Positions 7,277-14,264 of a stretch of DNA of 64,000 nt are shown piece after piece. Each line of letters starts with the position of its first letter. The stretch's first letter is position 1. A program made the translations under genes and the position numbers. Origin of the DNA: Psychrobacter sp. ANT_WB68 (GTDB lineage Bacteria > Pseudomonadota > Gammaproteobacteria > Pseudomonadales > Moraxellaceae); contig NZ_VOAZ01000001.1 in NCBI RefSeq assembly GCF_008369115.1, positions 1,054,001 to 1,118,000 on the forward strand, read 5' to 3'. The notes under the pieces were generated by a model. That model was not told the origin of the DNA, searched no databases, and was given only the letters and a program-made list of their open reading frames with translations.

Positions 7277-7726
7277 TCAGGAATTAGCATTCTCAAAACC
7301 TAGTTCTATCGTAGCTTTATTGCACATTACCTCTAAATTCAAACTATATTCGCTGCTTGATTTAGGATAGTAATAATCCAATGGCATAACTGAGGATAAA
7401 TCTACTTTATTTTTAAACTGTGAAAGTCTCCACAAGATATTTCCATCGCTATCAAGTTCCAACATTTCAGCATGCTTCAGGCTCATGTCACTACAATTAG
7501 CATAATTAAGCATTTGATTAGCTACGGTGCCTTCCATGATAGGGTGTTCGCTTGGGTACATTGTCCACATACTAACGATCAGATCCCCGTCAGGGTTATA
7601 ACGACTCTTTATGCTATCTTTATCAAAATAATAAGGAGACTCATCTTCTTCAGATATATTTAGCCAGTTTTCAGCGATTGTGGTCATTGGTAGTATCAGT
7701 AATACTGCTAATAATAATTTATTCAC
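7277..7726 (-). CDS. exported protein, Adhesin_E-like, GTG start
   Basis: The frame opens further upstream, but GTG at 7726 is preferred: GGGAG lies 7 bases before it and the product then begins with a signal peptide, about VNKLLLAVLLILPMTTIAE. The 149-residue protein continues NWLNISEEDESPYYFDKDSI and VSMWTMYPSEHP, with paired cysteines near 78 and 137. The layout is that of the small surface-adhesin E-like family, as in the gene at 6037, though the two are quite divergent. It follows the repressor and a micro-ORF on the same strand. Confidence 0.65.
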   Translation of the reverse strand: MNKLLLAVLLILPMTTIAENWLNISEEDESPYYFDKDSIKSRYNPDGDLIVSMWTMYPSEHPIMEGTVANQMLNYANCSDMSLKHAEMLELDSDGNILWRLSQFKNKVDLSSVMPLDYYYPKSSSEYSLNLEVMCNKATIELGFENANS

Positions 7727-7742
7727 CTTAAAGCTCCCTTTA

Positions 7743-7853
7743 TCAATCCCAATCCAGCGCCTCACGATACACGCACCATCCCAATGGTAGCGTGTCGACT
7801 GGCTTGGCAAATTTTAGGAAGTGGCAGATCCAGTGGTATTCGTATGGTTTCAT
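7743..7853 (-). CDS. 36-residue micro-ORF coupled to the repressor stop
   Basis: The ATG at 7853-7851 overlaps the repressor stop codon as ATGA, the usual arrangement for translational coupling. The product starts MKPYEYHWICHFLKFAKPVD and ends CVYREALDWD. It is rich in aromatic residues and histidine. Its tail EALDWD recurs as EALNWD at 5955 and EALDCD at 6571, the ends of DUF2511-like genes. It may therefore be a small gene fused to such a tail, or a relic. The coupling makes expression in the lysogen likely if the gene is real. Confidence 0.45.
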   Translation of the reverse strand: MKPYEYHWICHFLKFAKPVDTLPLGWCVYREALDWD

Positions 7854-8497
7854 GCTTTTCTCAATATTTGATTGCGCTGTACTGCAACACCGCAAATTGA
7901 AAAAGGAGTGAAACGACTATCAATAATTGGATAGTTTTCATTGGATGGTATTAGCTGTGAATATTCCGCACCTGTGTTTTCATCGAAACCACGTGGACGC
8001 CATTTTTTGAAAGTAACTTTCTTTTCACCTTTCCGCAAAGCGATCACATAATCGGCAGGGTTGGGCTGCATATCAGGATCAATAAGTACAAGCTCACCTG
8101 ATTTAAAGTCAGGCTCCATGCTATCGCCTTCAAGTACTATCCAATAGACATTATCACCAGCATCACCTATGACAGGTTCAAACTCGTCAGATATGGCCTC
8201 ATCATGGTACTCGCAAAACTCACCTGCTTGAACGTAGTTTAAAACTGGTGCACGTCTAACTGGTTTTTCTTGTATTTTTTTAAAGTTATCGCCATCACCA
8301 GTACCGTCAGTTAGGTATTCAACACTGCATTTAAAATAATCAGATAATAATTGTAGATATTCTAATTTTGGCGCATTTCCATCATCTTCCCAGTTCTTAA
8401 TGGCTGTTTTTGACACGCCTATTTTGGCTCCCAATGCTTCGCGTGAAAGCTTCTTTTCCTTCCGAAGTCCAAGCAGTCTTTGACCTAAAGTATTCAT
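7850..8497 (-). CDS. CI-like phage repressor (HTH plus S24 peptidase)
   Basis: A 215-residue repressor of the lytic genes. Residues 4-60 form an HTH_3 DNA-binding domain (RLLGLRKEKKLSREALGAKI, then SKTAIKNWEDD). Residues about 100-205 form a LexA/S24 domain with the nucleophile in GDSMEP (Ser126) and the catalytic lysine in VTFKKW (Lys164). A QAGE motif at 90-93 offers the Ala91-Gly92 cleavage bond expected for RecA-stimulated self-cleavage, so DNA damage should induce this prophage. It is divergent from the Cro-like gene at 8604 and presumably binds the operators at 8517-8578 and 3329-3376. Confidence 0.92.
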   Translation of the reverse strand: MNTLGQRLLGLRKEKKLSREALGAKIGVSKTAIKNWEDDGNAPKLEYLQLLSDYFKCSVEYLTDGTGDGDNFKKIQEKPVRRAPVLNYVQAGEFCEYHDEAISDEFEPVIGDAGDNVYWIVLEGDSMEPDFKSGELVLIDPDMQPNPADYVIALRKGEKKVTFKKWRPRGFDENTGAEYSQLIPSNENYPIIDSRFTPFSICGVAVQRNQILRKA

Positions 8498-8509
8498 AAC
8501 TCCCCCTGC

Positions 8510-8515
8510 AGTATA
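8510..8515 (-). promoter_or_regulatory. repressor maintenance promoter -10 (PRM-like)
   Basis: On the minus strand TATACT at 8515-8510 lies 12 bases before the repressor ATG. No good -35 exists 16-18 bases upstream, which is typical of a promoter needing activation by bound repressor. The operator 8517-8530 abuts it. Confidence 0.5.
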
Positions 8516-8516
8516 A

Positions 8517-8578
8517 GTAACTTATCTTACCACTTGATAAGGTAAGTTTTCTGTGCTTTAATAGGTAACTTAACTTAC
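8517..8578. promoter_or_regulatory. right operator array (OR-like), three sites
   Basis: Three 14-bp sites occur: GTAAC-TTAT-CTTAC (8517-8530), the half-conserved GTAAG-TTTT-CTGTG (8542-8555), and GTAAC-TTAA-CTTAC (8565-8578). Start-to-start spacings are 25 and 23 bases, close to lambda OR. The first abuts the repressor promoter, the second fills the spacer of the rightward promoter, and the third lies at its start site. Confidence 0.75.
8534..8562 (+). promoter_or_regulatory. rightward early promoter (PR-like)
   Basis: TTGATA (8534-8539), 17 bases, then TTTAAT (8557-8562). The middle operator lies inside the spacer. It drives the Cro-like gene and the rightward early operon. Confidence 0.7.
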
Positions 8579-8603
8579 TTTATTAAGAAAAAAGGTAACT
8601 ATT

Positions 8604-8786
8604 ATGACTAAGAATGAGGCGCTCAAAGTTGCCAATGGTTCCGTTAATGAGCTCGCTCGAATGCTTGGTATCAAACATCCTGCCATTTCGCAATGGGATG
8701 ATGAAAAAATCCCTGAGCTTCGAGAGTATCAAATTAAAGAAATTATCGATAAGCGCGAAGCTGAACAACAACCAGAGGAAGCCTAA
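8604..8786 (+). CDS. Cro-like regulator
   Basis: A 60-residue protein that begins MTKNEALKVANGSVNELARM. It has a helix-turn-helix pattern in LARMLGIKHPAISQWDDEKI (about 17-36) and a charged C-terminal tail. Size and position, divergent from the repressor and first behind the rightward promoter, match Cro/YdaS-type proteins that switch the phage to lytic growth. The ribosome site AAAGG lies 10 bases upstream. Confidence 0.8.
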   Translation: MTKNEALKVANGSVNELARMLGIKHPAISQWDDEKIPELREYQIKEIIDKREAEQQPEEA

Positions 8787-8788
8787 CC

Positions 8789-9178
8789 ATGACCACCAAA
8801 TCCATAACGCAATTATCGCTTGAGCAAGCCGCATGGTCACGCAACATGCAAGCTCAGATATTGCAGGCTATTGATGCTACCGGGCAACTGGTTGTAGCTG
8901 ATTGCATCGGCGTTGATAGCAGCACTATTACAAAGATGAAGCAGCCGCATGGCACTGCCAAACATAGCGACATAGAAAGGCTTTGCCATTTATTAGCAGC
9001 TACCGGCTTAAAAGTCGTTGATAAAGATATGAAATGCTATGACCAAAACCACGTGAGTTGGCTTTACGGACTCGCAAAGCTGGGAATGAATCGGTCATTA
9101 GATGTTGATGATTTTTTACATGCAGATGCTGCTATGCAAATCGCTGAAGGTACGTATCAGCCAAGAGGTGCTTTATGA
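8789..9178 (+). CDS. CII-like transcription regulator
   Basis: A 129-residue protein with the phage CII layout: a helical N-terminus (AAWSRNMQAQILQAIDATGQ) and then an HTH in VVADCIGVDSSTITKMKQ (about 34-52). Its place directly after the Cro-like gene is that of lambda cII. CII activates the repressor-establishment and integrase promoters in lambda; whether this protein does so here is inferred. The extra C-terminal 50 residues (VSWLYGLAKLGMNRSLDVDD) go beyond the usual core. Confidence 0.75.
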   Translation: MTTKSITQLSLEQAAWSRNMQAQILQAIDATGQLVVADCIGVDSSTITKMKQPHGTAKHSDIERLCHLLAATGLKVVDKDMKCYDQNHVSWLYGLAKLGMNRSLDVDDFLHADAAMQIAEGTYQPRGAL

Positions 9179-9357
9179 CAACCGATTTTGATGAAAGAGC
9201 GAATGATGAAGCAGACCGCCACGCTGAGATGATACAGAAGCAGCGTAAATCAAACAGCGCTTCAAGTGTCGATCCAATGATTGACTGGACCACCTCTGAT
9301 TACCAACTGCAATCAAAACGAGATAAGAACAAGGGTGATGACGATGAAATTCAATGA
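9175..9357 (+). CDS. small early phage protein, unknown
   Basis: A 60-residue, highly charged and probably unstructured protein (MTTDFDERANDEADRHAEMI...). It starts in an ATGA overlap with the CII-like stop, so it is translationally coupled. No motif recognised. Confidence 0.6.
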   Translation: MTTDFDERANDEADRHAEMIQKQRKSNSASSVDPMIDWTTSDYQLQSKRDKNKGDDDEIQ

Positions 9358-9562
9358 ACGCACAGCAAGTATCGAATTAGCGCGAACCATCGAACAGAAC
9401 AAGCAAGACGATTTAAGAGCTATGAATCGCAAAACAATCGACGATGAAAACAACCGCAAGCAGTCGGTAAATATGCAGTTTTGGCACAGCATGAAAGAAA
9501 TCATTTTTATAATCACTTGTGCAGCAATCGCTATTTACACACTAATTCATTTTGCGGGGTAG
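9344..9562 (+). CDS. small early protein with C-terminal membrane segment
   Basis: The ATG at 9344 is chosen because AAGGG precedes it by 8 bases; the frame opens further upstream. The 72-residue product has a charged N-terminal helix of about 45 residues and a single hydrophobic segment near the end (IIFIITCAAIAIYTLIHFAG). It overlaps the previous gene by 14 bases. It is a tail-anchored type of layout with unknown function. Confidence 0.6.
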   Translation: MKFNERTASIELARTIEQNKQDDLRAMNRKTIDDENNRKQSVNMQFWHSMKEIIFIITCAAIAIYTLIHFAG

Positions 9563-9565
9563 GTC

Positions 9566-9748
9566 ATGTCAATAAATGAATCAGCTATTAAATGGTTTGA
9601 TAAAAACATCGGTATCAAACAACTCACAGCACTCGACAACACAGGTCTTTACTGCAACAGCAATCACTACAGCAAGAAGACTAAGCAAATCGTATTAGCG
9701 CAGCAAGCAAGGGCTGTAAGGAAGGCCAAAGGAGTAAGACGTGGTTAG
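9566..9748 (+). CDS. small basic early protein, unknown
   Basis: A 60-residue basic protein starting MSINESAIKWFDKNIGIKQL and ending RAVRKAKGVRRG. It lies 3 bases after the previous stop. No domain recognised; the basic tail could touch nucleic acid. Confidence 0.55.
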   Translation: MSINESAIKWFDKNIGIKQLTALDNTGLYCNSNHYSKKTKQIVLAQQARAVRKAKGVRRG

Positions 9749-9986
9749 TAAAAAGACAATCAAAAGAAGTGTTGGCAGACCTAAAGTTAGAACAGAAATG
9801 CCAACGGCTAAAGGTCAGCAGGTTTTGGACCAACTTAAATCAGAAGGTGTTTACCAGGTATCGGACTGGCCGCTATCACGCAAGTATTTAGAAGTGATGA
9901 TCTACGAAGCAAGGCAGTTAGGTTATGCAATTGAAAACATTAAAGCTGGTACGCGTACAACGCATTATAAGTTAGACAAGCAATAA
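9741..9986 (+). CDS. small early DNA-binding-like protein, GTG start
   Basis: The GTG at 9741 has an excellent AAAGGAG six bases upstream and overlaps the preceding stop by 8 bases. The 81-residue product has a basic N-terminus (SKKTIKRSVGRPKVRTEMP) containing a GRPK patch reminiscent of AT-hooks. It then has a compact region QQVLDQLKSEGVYQVSDWPLS that looks like a small winged-helix module. Function unknown. Confidence 0.6.
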   Translation: MVSKKTIKRSVGRPKVRTEMPTAKGQQVLDQLKSEGVYQVSDWPLSRKYLEVMIYEARQLGYAIENIKAGTRTTHYKLDKQ

Positions 9987-10015
9987 AAAACCCAAATCAG
10001 CTCTAACTGAAATGG
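9986..10015 (-). terminator. hairpin oriented as a leftward terminator
   Basis: Read leftward, arms AACCCATTTCAG and CTGATTTGGGTT are followed by TTTTTA. All genes around it run rightward, so it does not serve a visible gene; in the sense direction it is a leader hairpin before the Rha-family gene. It could limit antisense transcription. Confidence 0.4.
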
Positions 10016-10055
10016 GTTCACTACTTAAAACGCTTACTAAGAAGGAAATTATACG

Positions 10056-10796
10056 ATGAATATTCAGATGATGCAAACAACAAACAAAACGATGAGCAGT
10101 CGTGAAATAGCAAAGTTAACAGATAAGCAACATGGTCATGTCATCCGCGATATCGAGCTGCTTAATGAAACCCTTGCTCAAGAATCACTATCCATAATTG
10201 GAGAGTCGTTTTACACAGCAGATAACGGTCAGACCTACAGGGAGTTCCTACTAACCAAAGAGCAAACTATTGATCTGATGACTGGCTACAACAGAAACTT
10301 GCGCATTCGCATAAACCGTCGTTGGGCAGAACTAGAACAGCAAGCCGCGGCACTAGCAGTTGCGCTGCCACAAGACTACTTATCAGCGCTAAAAGCACTG
10401 GTAATGAGTGAGGAAGCAAAAGAGCAGGCCAACGCTCAAATCCAGCTATTACAGCCTAAAGCCGCTGCGTTAGATGCTATCAGCCACTCAAAAGGCTCAA
10501 CCGGTATTCGTGAGACAGCAAAAGCGGTAGGCATGGGTCAGAACGAGTTTGTAGCCTGGTGCACTAATCCAGATAAACCTATGAGTGCACGCTTTATGTA
10601 TCGAGATCATTCAGGCGCCTTAAACGCCTATTCACATCGCATTGATCAGGGATTTGTCACACAGAAACTATCTTGCTTCGTTGGTGGTGATGGTCGTGAC
10701 CGTACAGCGCCCAAGGTTAGGTTCACCACTTCAGGGGTCACTCAGATAGCCAAACTATTACAGCAAGAACGAGCAAGAGAATTGGAGGCAGTGTGA
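10056..10796 (+). CDS. Rha-family phage regulator with KilA-C-like C-terminus
   Basis: A 246-residue protein. Residues about 10-95 follow the Rha (pRha/ORF18) pattern: SSREIAKLTDKQHGHVIRDI, GQTYREFLLTKEQTIDLMTG, then RIRINRRWAELE. Residues about 125-235 resemble the antirepressor KilA-C domain (AAALDAISHSKGSTGIRETA, GMGQNEFVAW, VTQIAKLLQQ). Such two-domain proteins are phage antirepressors or regulators of lysis-lysogeny. The ribosome site AAGGAA is good. It begins a new group after the hairpin at 9986-10015. Confidence 0.85.
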   Translation: MNIQMMQTTNKTMSSREIAKLTDKQHGHVIRDIELLNETLAQESLSIIGESFYTADNGQTYREFLLTKEQTIDLMTGYNRNLRIRINRRWAELEQQAAALAVALPQDYLSALKALVMSEEAKEQANAQIQLLQPKAAALDAISHSKGSTGIRETAKAVGMGQNEFVAWCTNPDKPMSARFMYRDHSGALNAYSHRIDQGFVTQKLSCFVGGDGRDRTAPKVRFTTSGVTQIAKLLQQERARELEAV

Positions 10797-11779
10797 TGCA
10801 CTATTACAGCTTTAATATCAAAGACTATCGTAAAGATACTCAGCACCTAAAACCGATGGAGCATTACATCTATCGCATGCTGATAGACCTCTATTACATG
10901 GATGAAAAGCCAATACCTAAAAAAACCCAGTGGGTTATGCGTCGGTTAATGTTGGATAACCCAGAACACGAAAACATGCTTAAAAACGTCTTAGATGACT
11001 TCTTTTATGAATGTGATGACGGTTTTAAGCATAAACGCATAGATTGCGAGATCACTAAATACCATGGCAATGCTCAGAAAAACCGTGAAAACGGTAAAAA
11101 AGGCGGTAGACCTCGTAAGAATAACCCAGAAATAACCCAGTCGGTTACTGATGGGTTGCCACTGGAAAGCCAAAATAACCCTAACCAAGAACCATTAACC
11201 AATAACCATAAACCATCTAATAGTAATAATAATAGCGCGAGTGATTTTTCAGTAATTGATTCGATTGCAGATTGGGTTCACCCAGAGCTCACAGAAATTA
11301 ACGCCATGCTCATGCTAGGAGCACCACCAGTACCAGCAATCAGTCAAGCAGACTACGATCACCAGTTAATTAAATTTAAAAATTACTACGCTGAAAGAGA
11401 GATCGAAGGTTCATACGTCAGAACCGAAGGCAGACGCAAGGACTTGCTCACAGAATGGATCAAGCGTGATTACATCCGTCAGCAAAAAATTAAAGCTCAA
11501 TCAGCAGCTACACCAAGATTCAACATCGACGACGAAGACTGGACCAAGACCACTAAGCCTGCAGCAGATGACTCGTACCATCCCAGTCACAGTAAACCAA
11601 CGAAGCAGGCCAAGCAGGATCCTAATACATCAGTGATTGTAAACGGTCTTTGGAGAGAGCCATTGCCTGGTATGGGTGTTCAGCAGACTTACGATTACAT
11701 CAAGCAGTATCAAACGCCAGGGGAAATGCAGGACGAAGCATACGACAGATTATTAAACCAGATGCAGGAGGCGGTATGA
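10796..11779 (+). CDS. DUF1376 protein, phage replication initiator type
   Basis: A 327-residue protein with DUF1376 (YdaU-like) at about 1-95: YYSFNIKDYRKDTQHLKPME, then YRMLIDLYYMDEKPIP. A low-complexity asparagine-rich linker follows (about 130-150), then a second helical domain (about 160-230, with ISQADYDHQLIKFKNYYAE) like the C-terminal half of phage replication proteins. It overlaps the Rha stop as TGATG; a GTG one codon earlier is possible. Position before small replication genes supports an origin-binding or helicase-loading role, as for lambda O. Confidence 0.75.
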   Translation: MHYYSFNIKDYRKDTQHLKPMEHYIYRMLIDLYYMDEKPIPKKTQWVMRRLMLDNPEHENMLKNVLDDFFYECDDGFKHKRIDCEITKYHGNAQKNRENGKKGGRPRKNNPEITQSVTDGLPLESQNNPNQEPLTNNHKPSNSNNNSASDFSVIDSIADWVHPELTEINAMLMLGAPPVPAISQADYDHQLIKFKNYYAEREIEGSYVRTEGRRKDLLTEWIKRDYIRQQKIKAQSAATPRFNIDDEDWTKTTKPAADDSYHPSHSKPTKQAKQDPNTSVIVNGLWREPLPGMGVQQTYDYIKQYQTPGEMQDEAYDRLLNQMQEAV

Positions 11780-12189
11780 GCAATCTAGAAAACGACTTAA
11801 AACACGCCTTCGCCTTACTGGACCTATCAAACTTTGAATGGCTTAACGAAGAAGAGGCCAAGAAGCCGTTTAAGACAACGAAAAAAGGGTTTATGCAAGT
11901 ACCGCTTAACAAGGAAACGTTTGAGGATATGAAAGCGGCAACTGTATTTACCGGTCATTGGGCGACACAAGGGCGGCAGGTGATGAAGAAAGCGCGATTA
12001 TTCCGTATTGAGGTTTTTATGTACGAGGTCGGATTTAGCAAGCCGATACAGGCCGTAGCAAGAATGAAGAAGCCCGACACAGTGCATACGCTGTGGAAAG
12101 CGATAGGCGAGGCATCCAACTTCATAATGAGTGAGAACAAAGGTGTTGAATGGGATGTTGAGCGCTGTAAAGCGGTGGTCAAGGTATGA
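11776..12189 (+). CDS. early phage protein, unknown
   Basis: A 137-residue soluble protein beginning MSNLENDLKHAFALLDLSNF, with an AGGAGG site and ATGA overlap with the previous gene. It contains FEDMKAATVFTGHWATQGRQ and DTVHTLWKAIGEASNFIMSE. It follows the replication protein, so a replication accessory role such as a helicase-loader analogue is possible, but there is no Walker motif. Family not recognised. Confidence 0.65.
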   Translation: MSNLENDLKHAFALLDLSNFEWLNEEEAKKPFKTTKKGFMQVPLNKETFEDMKAATVFTGHWATQGRQVMKKARLFRIEVFMYEVGFSKPIQAVARMKKPDTVHTLWKAIGEASNFIMSENKGVEWDVERCKAVVKV

Positions 12190-12395
12190 ATGACCTAGTC
12201 ACAGGATTAATGATTGCTCACTTTGTTTGTTCTTACTTCTTGGTCTACAGGTACACAAGTTTGGCGTATCTAGCAACAAGAGTTACGGCAGCTTCGGTTA
12301 GGTTTACGTGGTACGAGAGAGTGGCGGGAACCTATGTTTTAGCATTACCGATATTTTTACTTTTGGTTTATTTGATTGGGAAGGTCAGAGCATGA
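12186..12395 (+). CDS. small membrane protein, unknown
   Basis: A 69-residue protein with two predicted membrane segments: about 4-25 (LVTGLMIAHFVCSYFLVYRY) and 47-65 (GTYVLALPIFLLLVYLIG). It starts in an ATGA overlap. Its place within replication genes is unusual, and its function is unknown. Confidence 0.6.
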   Translation: MNDLVTGLMIAHFVCSYFLVYRYTSLAYLATRVTAASVRFTWYERVAGTYVLALPIFLLLVYLIGKVRA

Positions 12396-12529
12396 AAACA
12401 AACAGATTCAACGACAAAGTGGTAAAGCGCGAAGAATGGATAACATCGCAGACCGTCATGATCACCTACACGGACGGCACCAAAGAAACGATGAGCCGTA
12501 AGAGTTTTGAGCAAATTATTAAGGGGTAG
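12392..12529 (+). CDS. 45-residue early protein, unknown
   Basis: Starts in an ATGA overlap with the membrane protein gene. The product MKTNRFNDKVVKREEWITSQ, then TVMITYTDGTKETMSRKSFE, looks like a small beta-hairpin protein. It ends five bases before the GTG of the resolvase. Confidence 0.55.
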   Translation: MKTNRFNDKVVKREEWITSQTVMITYTDGTKETMSRKSFEQIIKG

Positions 12530-12533
12530 GGTT

Positions 12534-12947
12534 GTGACCATTGCAAAAATTGGAATCGATACTGGAGTTAATACTGGCATAGCAGTTTGGCAAGACGGAA
12601 AGCTGCAATCTGTAGAGTCGATGACAATCACCAAGGCTATGCGCAAGATACTAACCGCTTATCCGTATCAAACAACCAAGCTATACATCGAAGATGCGCG
12701 TCAGTGGATTGGCTTCAACGGTAAGACGAAAGCCACTCAAGCAAGATTACAGGGTGCCGGCAGCGTTAAGCGTGATGCCAAGATTTGGGAAGATTGGTGC
12801 AAAGAACATGATTACGAGGTGGTATTCGTTAAACCGATGGGTAAGGGCCTTAAGAAATCAGCGGAAGACTTTAAGCGAATAACCAAGTGGGAAGGCAGAA
12901 CGAATGAGCACAGCAGGGATGCGGCCATGATTGTTTTTGGTAGATAA
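12534..12947 (+). CDS. RuvC-like Holliday junction resolvase of phage type
   Basis: A 137-residue RNase H-fold nuclease. GTG at 12534 is preferred, with AAGGGG upstream. The acidic motifs are in order: KIGIDTGVNTGIAVW (first Asp, about residue 8), KLYIEDA (Glu), and the terminal NEHSRDAAMIVFG (Asp). It likely resolves branched DNA before packaging, as RusA or RuvC-type phage enzymes do. It is shorter than bacterial RuvC (about 170 residues) but keeps the catalytic set. Confidence 0.75.
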   Translation: MTIAKIGIDTGVNTGIAVWQDGKLQSVESMTITKAMRKILTAYPYQTTKLYIEDARQWIGFNGKTKATQARLQGAGSVKRDAKIWEDWCKEHDYEVVFVKPMGKGLKKSAEDFKRITKWEGRTNEHSRDAAMIVFGR

Positions 12948-12992
12948 CAACGTATAAAAAAGTATATCGATAAATTAAATTGAGGGCTCAAA

Positions 12993-13562
12993 ATGACCAA
13001 CTTACTAGCTAAAAGATTCGGTACCAGTCCACGCTTAGAGTTACTCAGCGGCGAATGGCTCAAACAAGGACTAGGCGCCAAGACCGTAAAGTTTGATATT
13101 GGACAAGGCGGATTGCCTCCTGAAGTGAACTGGGAGGATAAATCAGCAGCTATTGGATTGATCGAGAGTCGTCACGCTAAAGCGCTGGCGTCTTTGTTAG
13201 TTTGGGGTGATAACGAATTATGGGACTGGTCAGAATCATTTGACATGGTTGTAGAGTATCTTGCGCTTAAGATGTTCGACAGATGCGTCGTAGATGGTCG
13301 TGAATCACCTAGGGGCGGTAAGCATACCTTAGAGGAGTTATCGTCTCTTGTAGCACGTATGACACTGCATTTTGAGTTATATAATTTATGGACTATCTAT
13401 ACGGTTGAGGGGCGATTGCTGTTTAGTGGGATAAAAGTACCAGCTAATAGCTATCGTCAGTTATGGACCGGCTATCAAGACAAGATGCTTGATGATTTAG
13501 AAGGGTTGGTACAGCTAGTGAATGATGATGTTGCTAAGTATCGATTTAAATTAAATAACTAG
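12993..13562 (+). CDS. early phage protein, candidate late regulator
   Basis: A 189-residue soluble protein (MTNLLAKRFGTSPRLELLSG; LLVWGDNELWDWSESFDMVV). It has a helical middle, no zinc cysteines and no visible HTH. It is the last sizeable early gene before the promoter-terminator leader at 14191-14298, the slot of lambda Q. That placement is the only reason to think of an antiterminator; the sequence itself is not recognisable to me. Confidence 0.6.
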   Translation: MTNLLAKRFGTSPRLELLSGEWLKQGLGAKTVKFDIGQGGLPPEVNWEDKSAAIGLIESRHAKALASLLVWGDNELWDWSESFDMVVEYLALKMFDRCVVDGRESPRGGKHTLEELSSLVARMTLHFELYNLWTIYTVEGRLLFSGIKVPANSYRQLWTGYQDKMLDDLEGLVQLVNDDVAKYRFKLNN

Positions 13563-13626
13563 TTTGCCCTTGCAATTTTTATATAAGACACGATTAAAGT
13601 TTTTTAAAAATTTTGAGGTGTTTATT

Positions 13627-13962
13627 ATGAATAAGTTAAATATTAATGGCAGTGAAATTCTCACTTATAATTTAGATGTTGTTACTAGGAGTCACAATAA
13701 TCACGATTATGAAGATCTAATTGTTGAGATTATAACGCGTGAGGAAGGTAAAGAGCACAGCTACAAATATAGAATGCATAGTGATGAAAGAGTACCTAGC
13801 GTACATTGGTTACTAAGCGAACTAAAAGAAATGCTAGAAGAGGCAAATCGAAATAAGAGTTTTTTCGAAATCTCAGAGGACTCTGTAAGAAGATACTTAT
13901 TTGTTAGTGTAACCAGTAATGATCATAAGACACTACAAGTTACAGGGGAGAGATTACGATGA
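13627..13962 (+). CDS. phage protein, unknown
   Basis: A 111-residue protein from the ATG at 13627, which has GAGGTG upstream. It begins MNKLNINGSEILTYNLDVVT and contains a charged helix VHWLLSELKEMLEEANRN. It is AT-rich compared with its neighbours. It is coupled by ATGA to the following small gene. No family. Confidence 0.6.
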   Translation: MNKLNINGSEILTYNLDVVTRSHNNHDYEDLIVEIITREEGKEHSYKYRMHSDERVPSVHWLLSELKEMLEEANRNKSFFEISEDSVRRYLFVSVTSNDHKTLQVTGERLR

Positions 13963-14183
13963 TAGCTTTTAGTTCTCTAGCAACCAGCCAGTTAGAAAAA
14001 ATGCATGATGGCCTAAACACGGTTAGTTCCAAGATTGGATGGGTTAATACAGCCAAAAATAAAATTAGTGCGGCTGTGCTATCAGGAAATTACACGGTAA
14101 TGCTTATTCCTGGTTTGACCGTATCATGTAATGTAACTAAAGGTGATACGGAGTTAACTGTAAAAGAAATAAGTCAGGTCTAA
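13959..14183 (+). CDS. small phage protein, unknown
   Basis: A 74-residue protein overlapping the preceding stop as ATGA. It has an N-terminal helix (SSLATSQLEKMHDGLNTVSS) and a beta-rich C-terminus (YTVMLIPGLTVSCNVTKGDT). Last gene of the early operon before the late promoter. No family recognised. Confidence 0.55.
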   Translation: MIAFSSLATSQLEKMHDGLNTVSSKIGWVNTAKNKISAAVLSGNYTVMLIPGLTVSCNVTKGDTELTVKEISQV

Positions 14184-14190
14184 ACATAAC

Positions 14191-14220
14191 TTGACCCTCG
14201 CTGACAGTTAGTGATATATT
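14191..14220 (+). promoter_or_regulatory. probable late promoter (pR'-like)
   Basis: TTGACC at 14191-14196, an 18-base spacer, and TATATT at 14215-14220. A terminator begins only about 40 bases after the expected start site. It is the strongest promoter-like sequence seen between the early genes and terminase. Confidence 0.6.
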
Positions 14221-14264
14221 TCCTACACTGGCGTAAGTTGTAAATAAAGCCAAACAAGTTATCA

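Noticed and set aside
13627-14183. Toxin-antitoxin pair
   Set aside because: Two small coupled genes have the right size, but neither has a known toxin or antitoxin motif and they belong to the end of the early operon.
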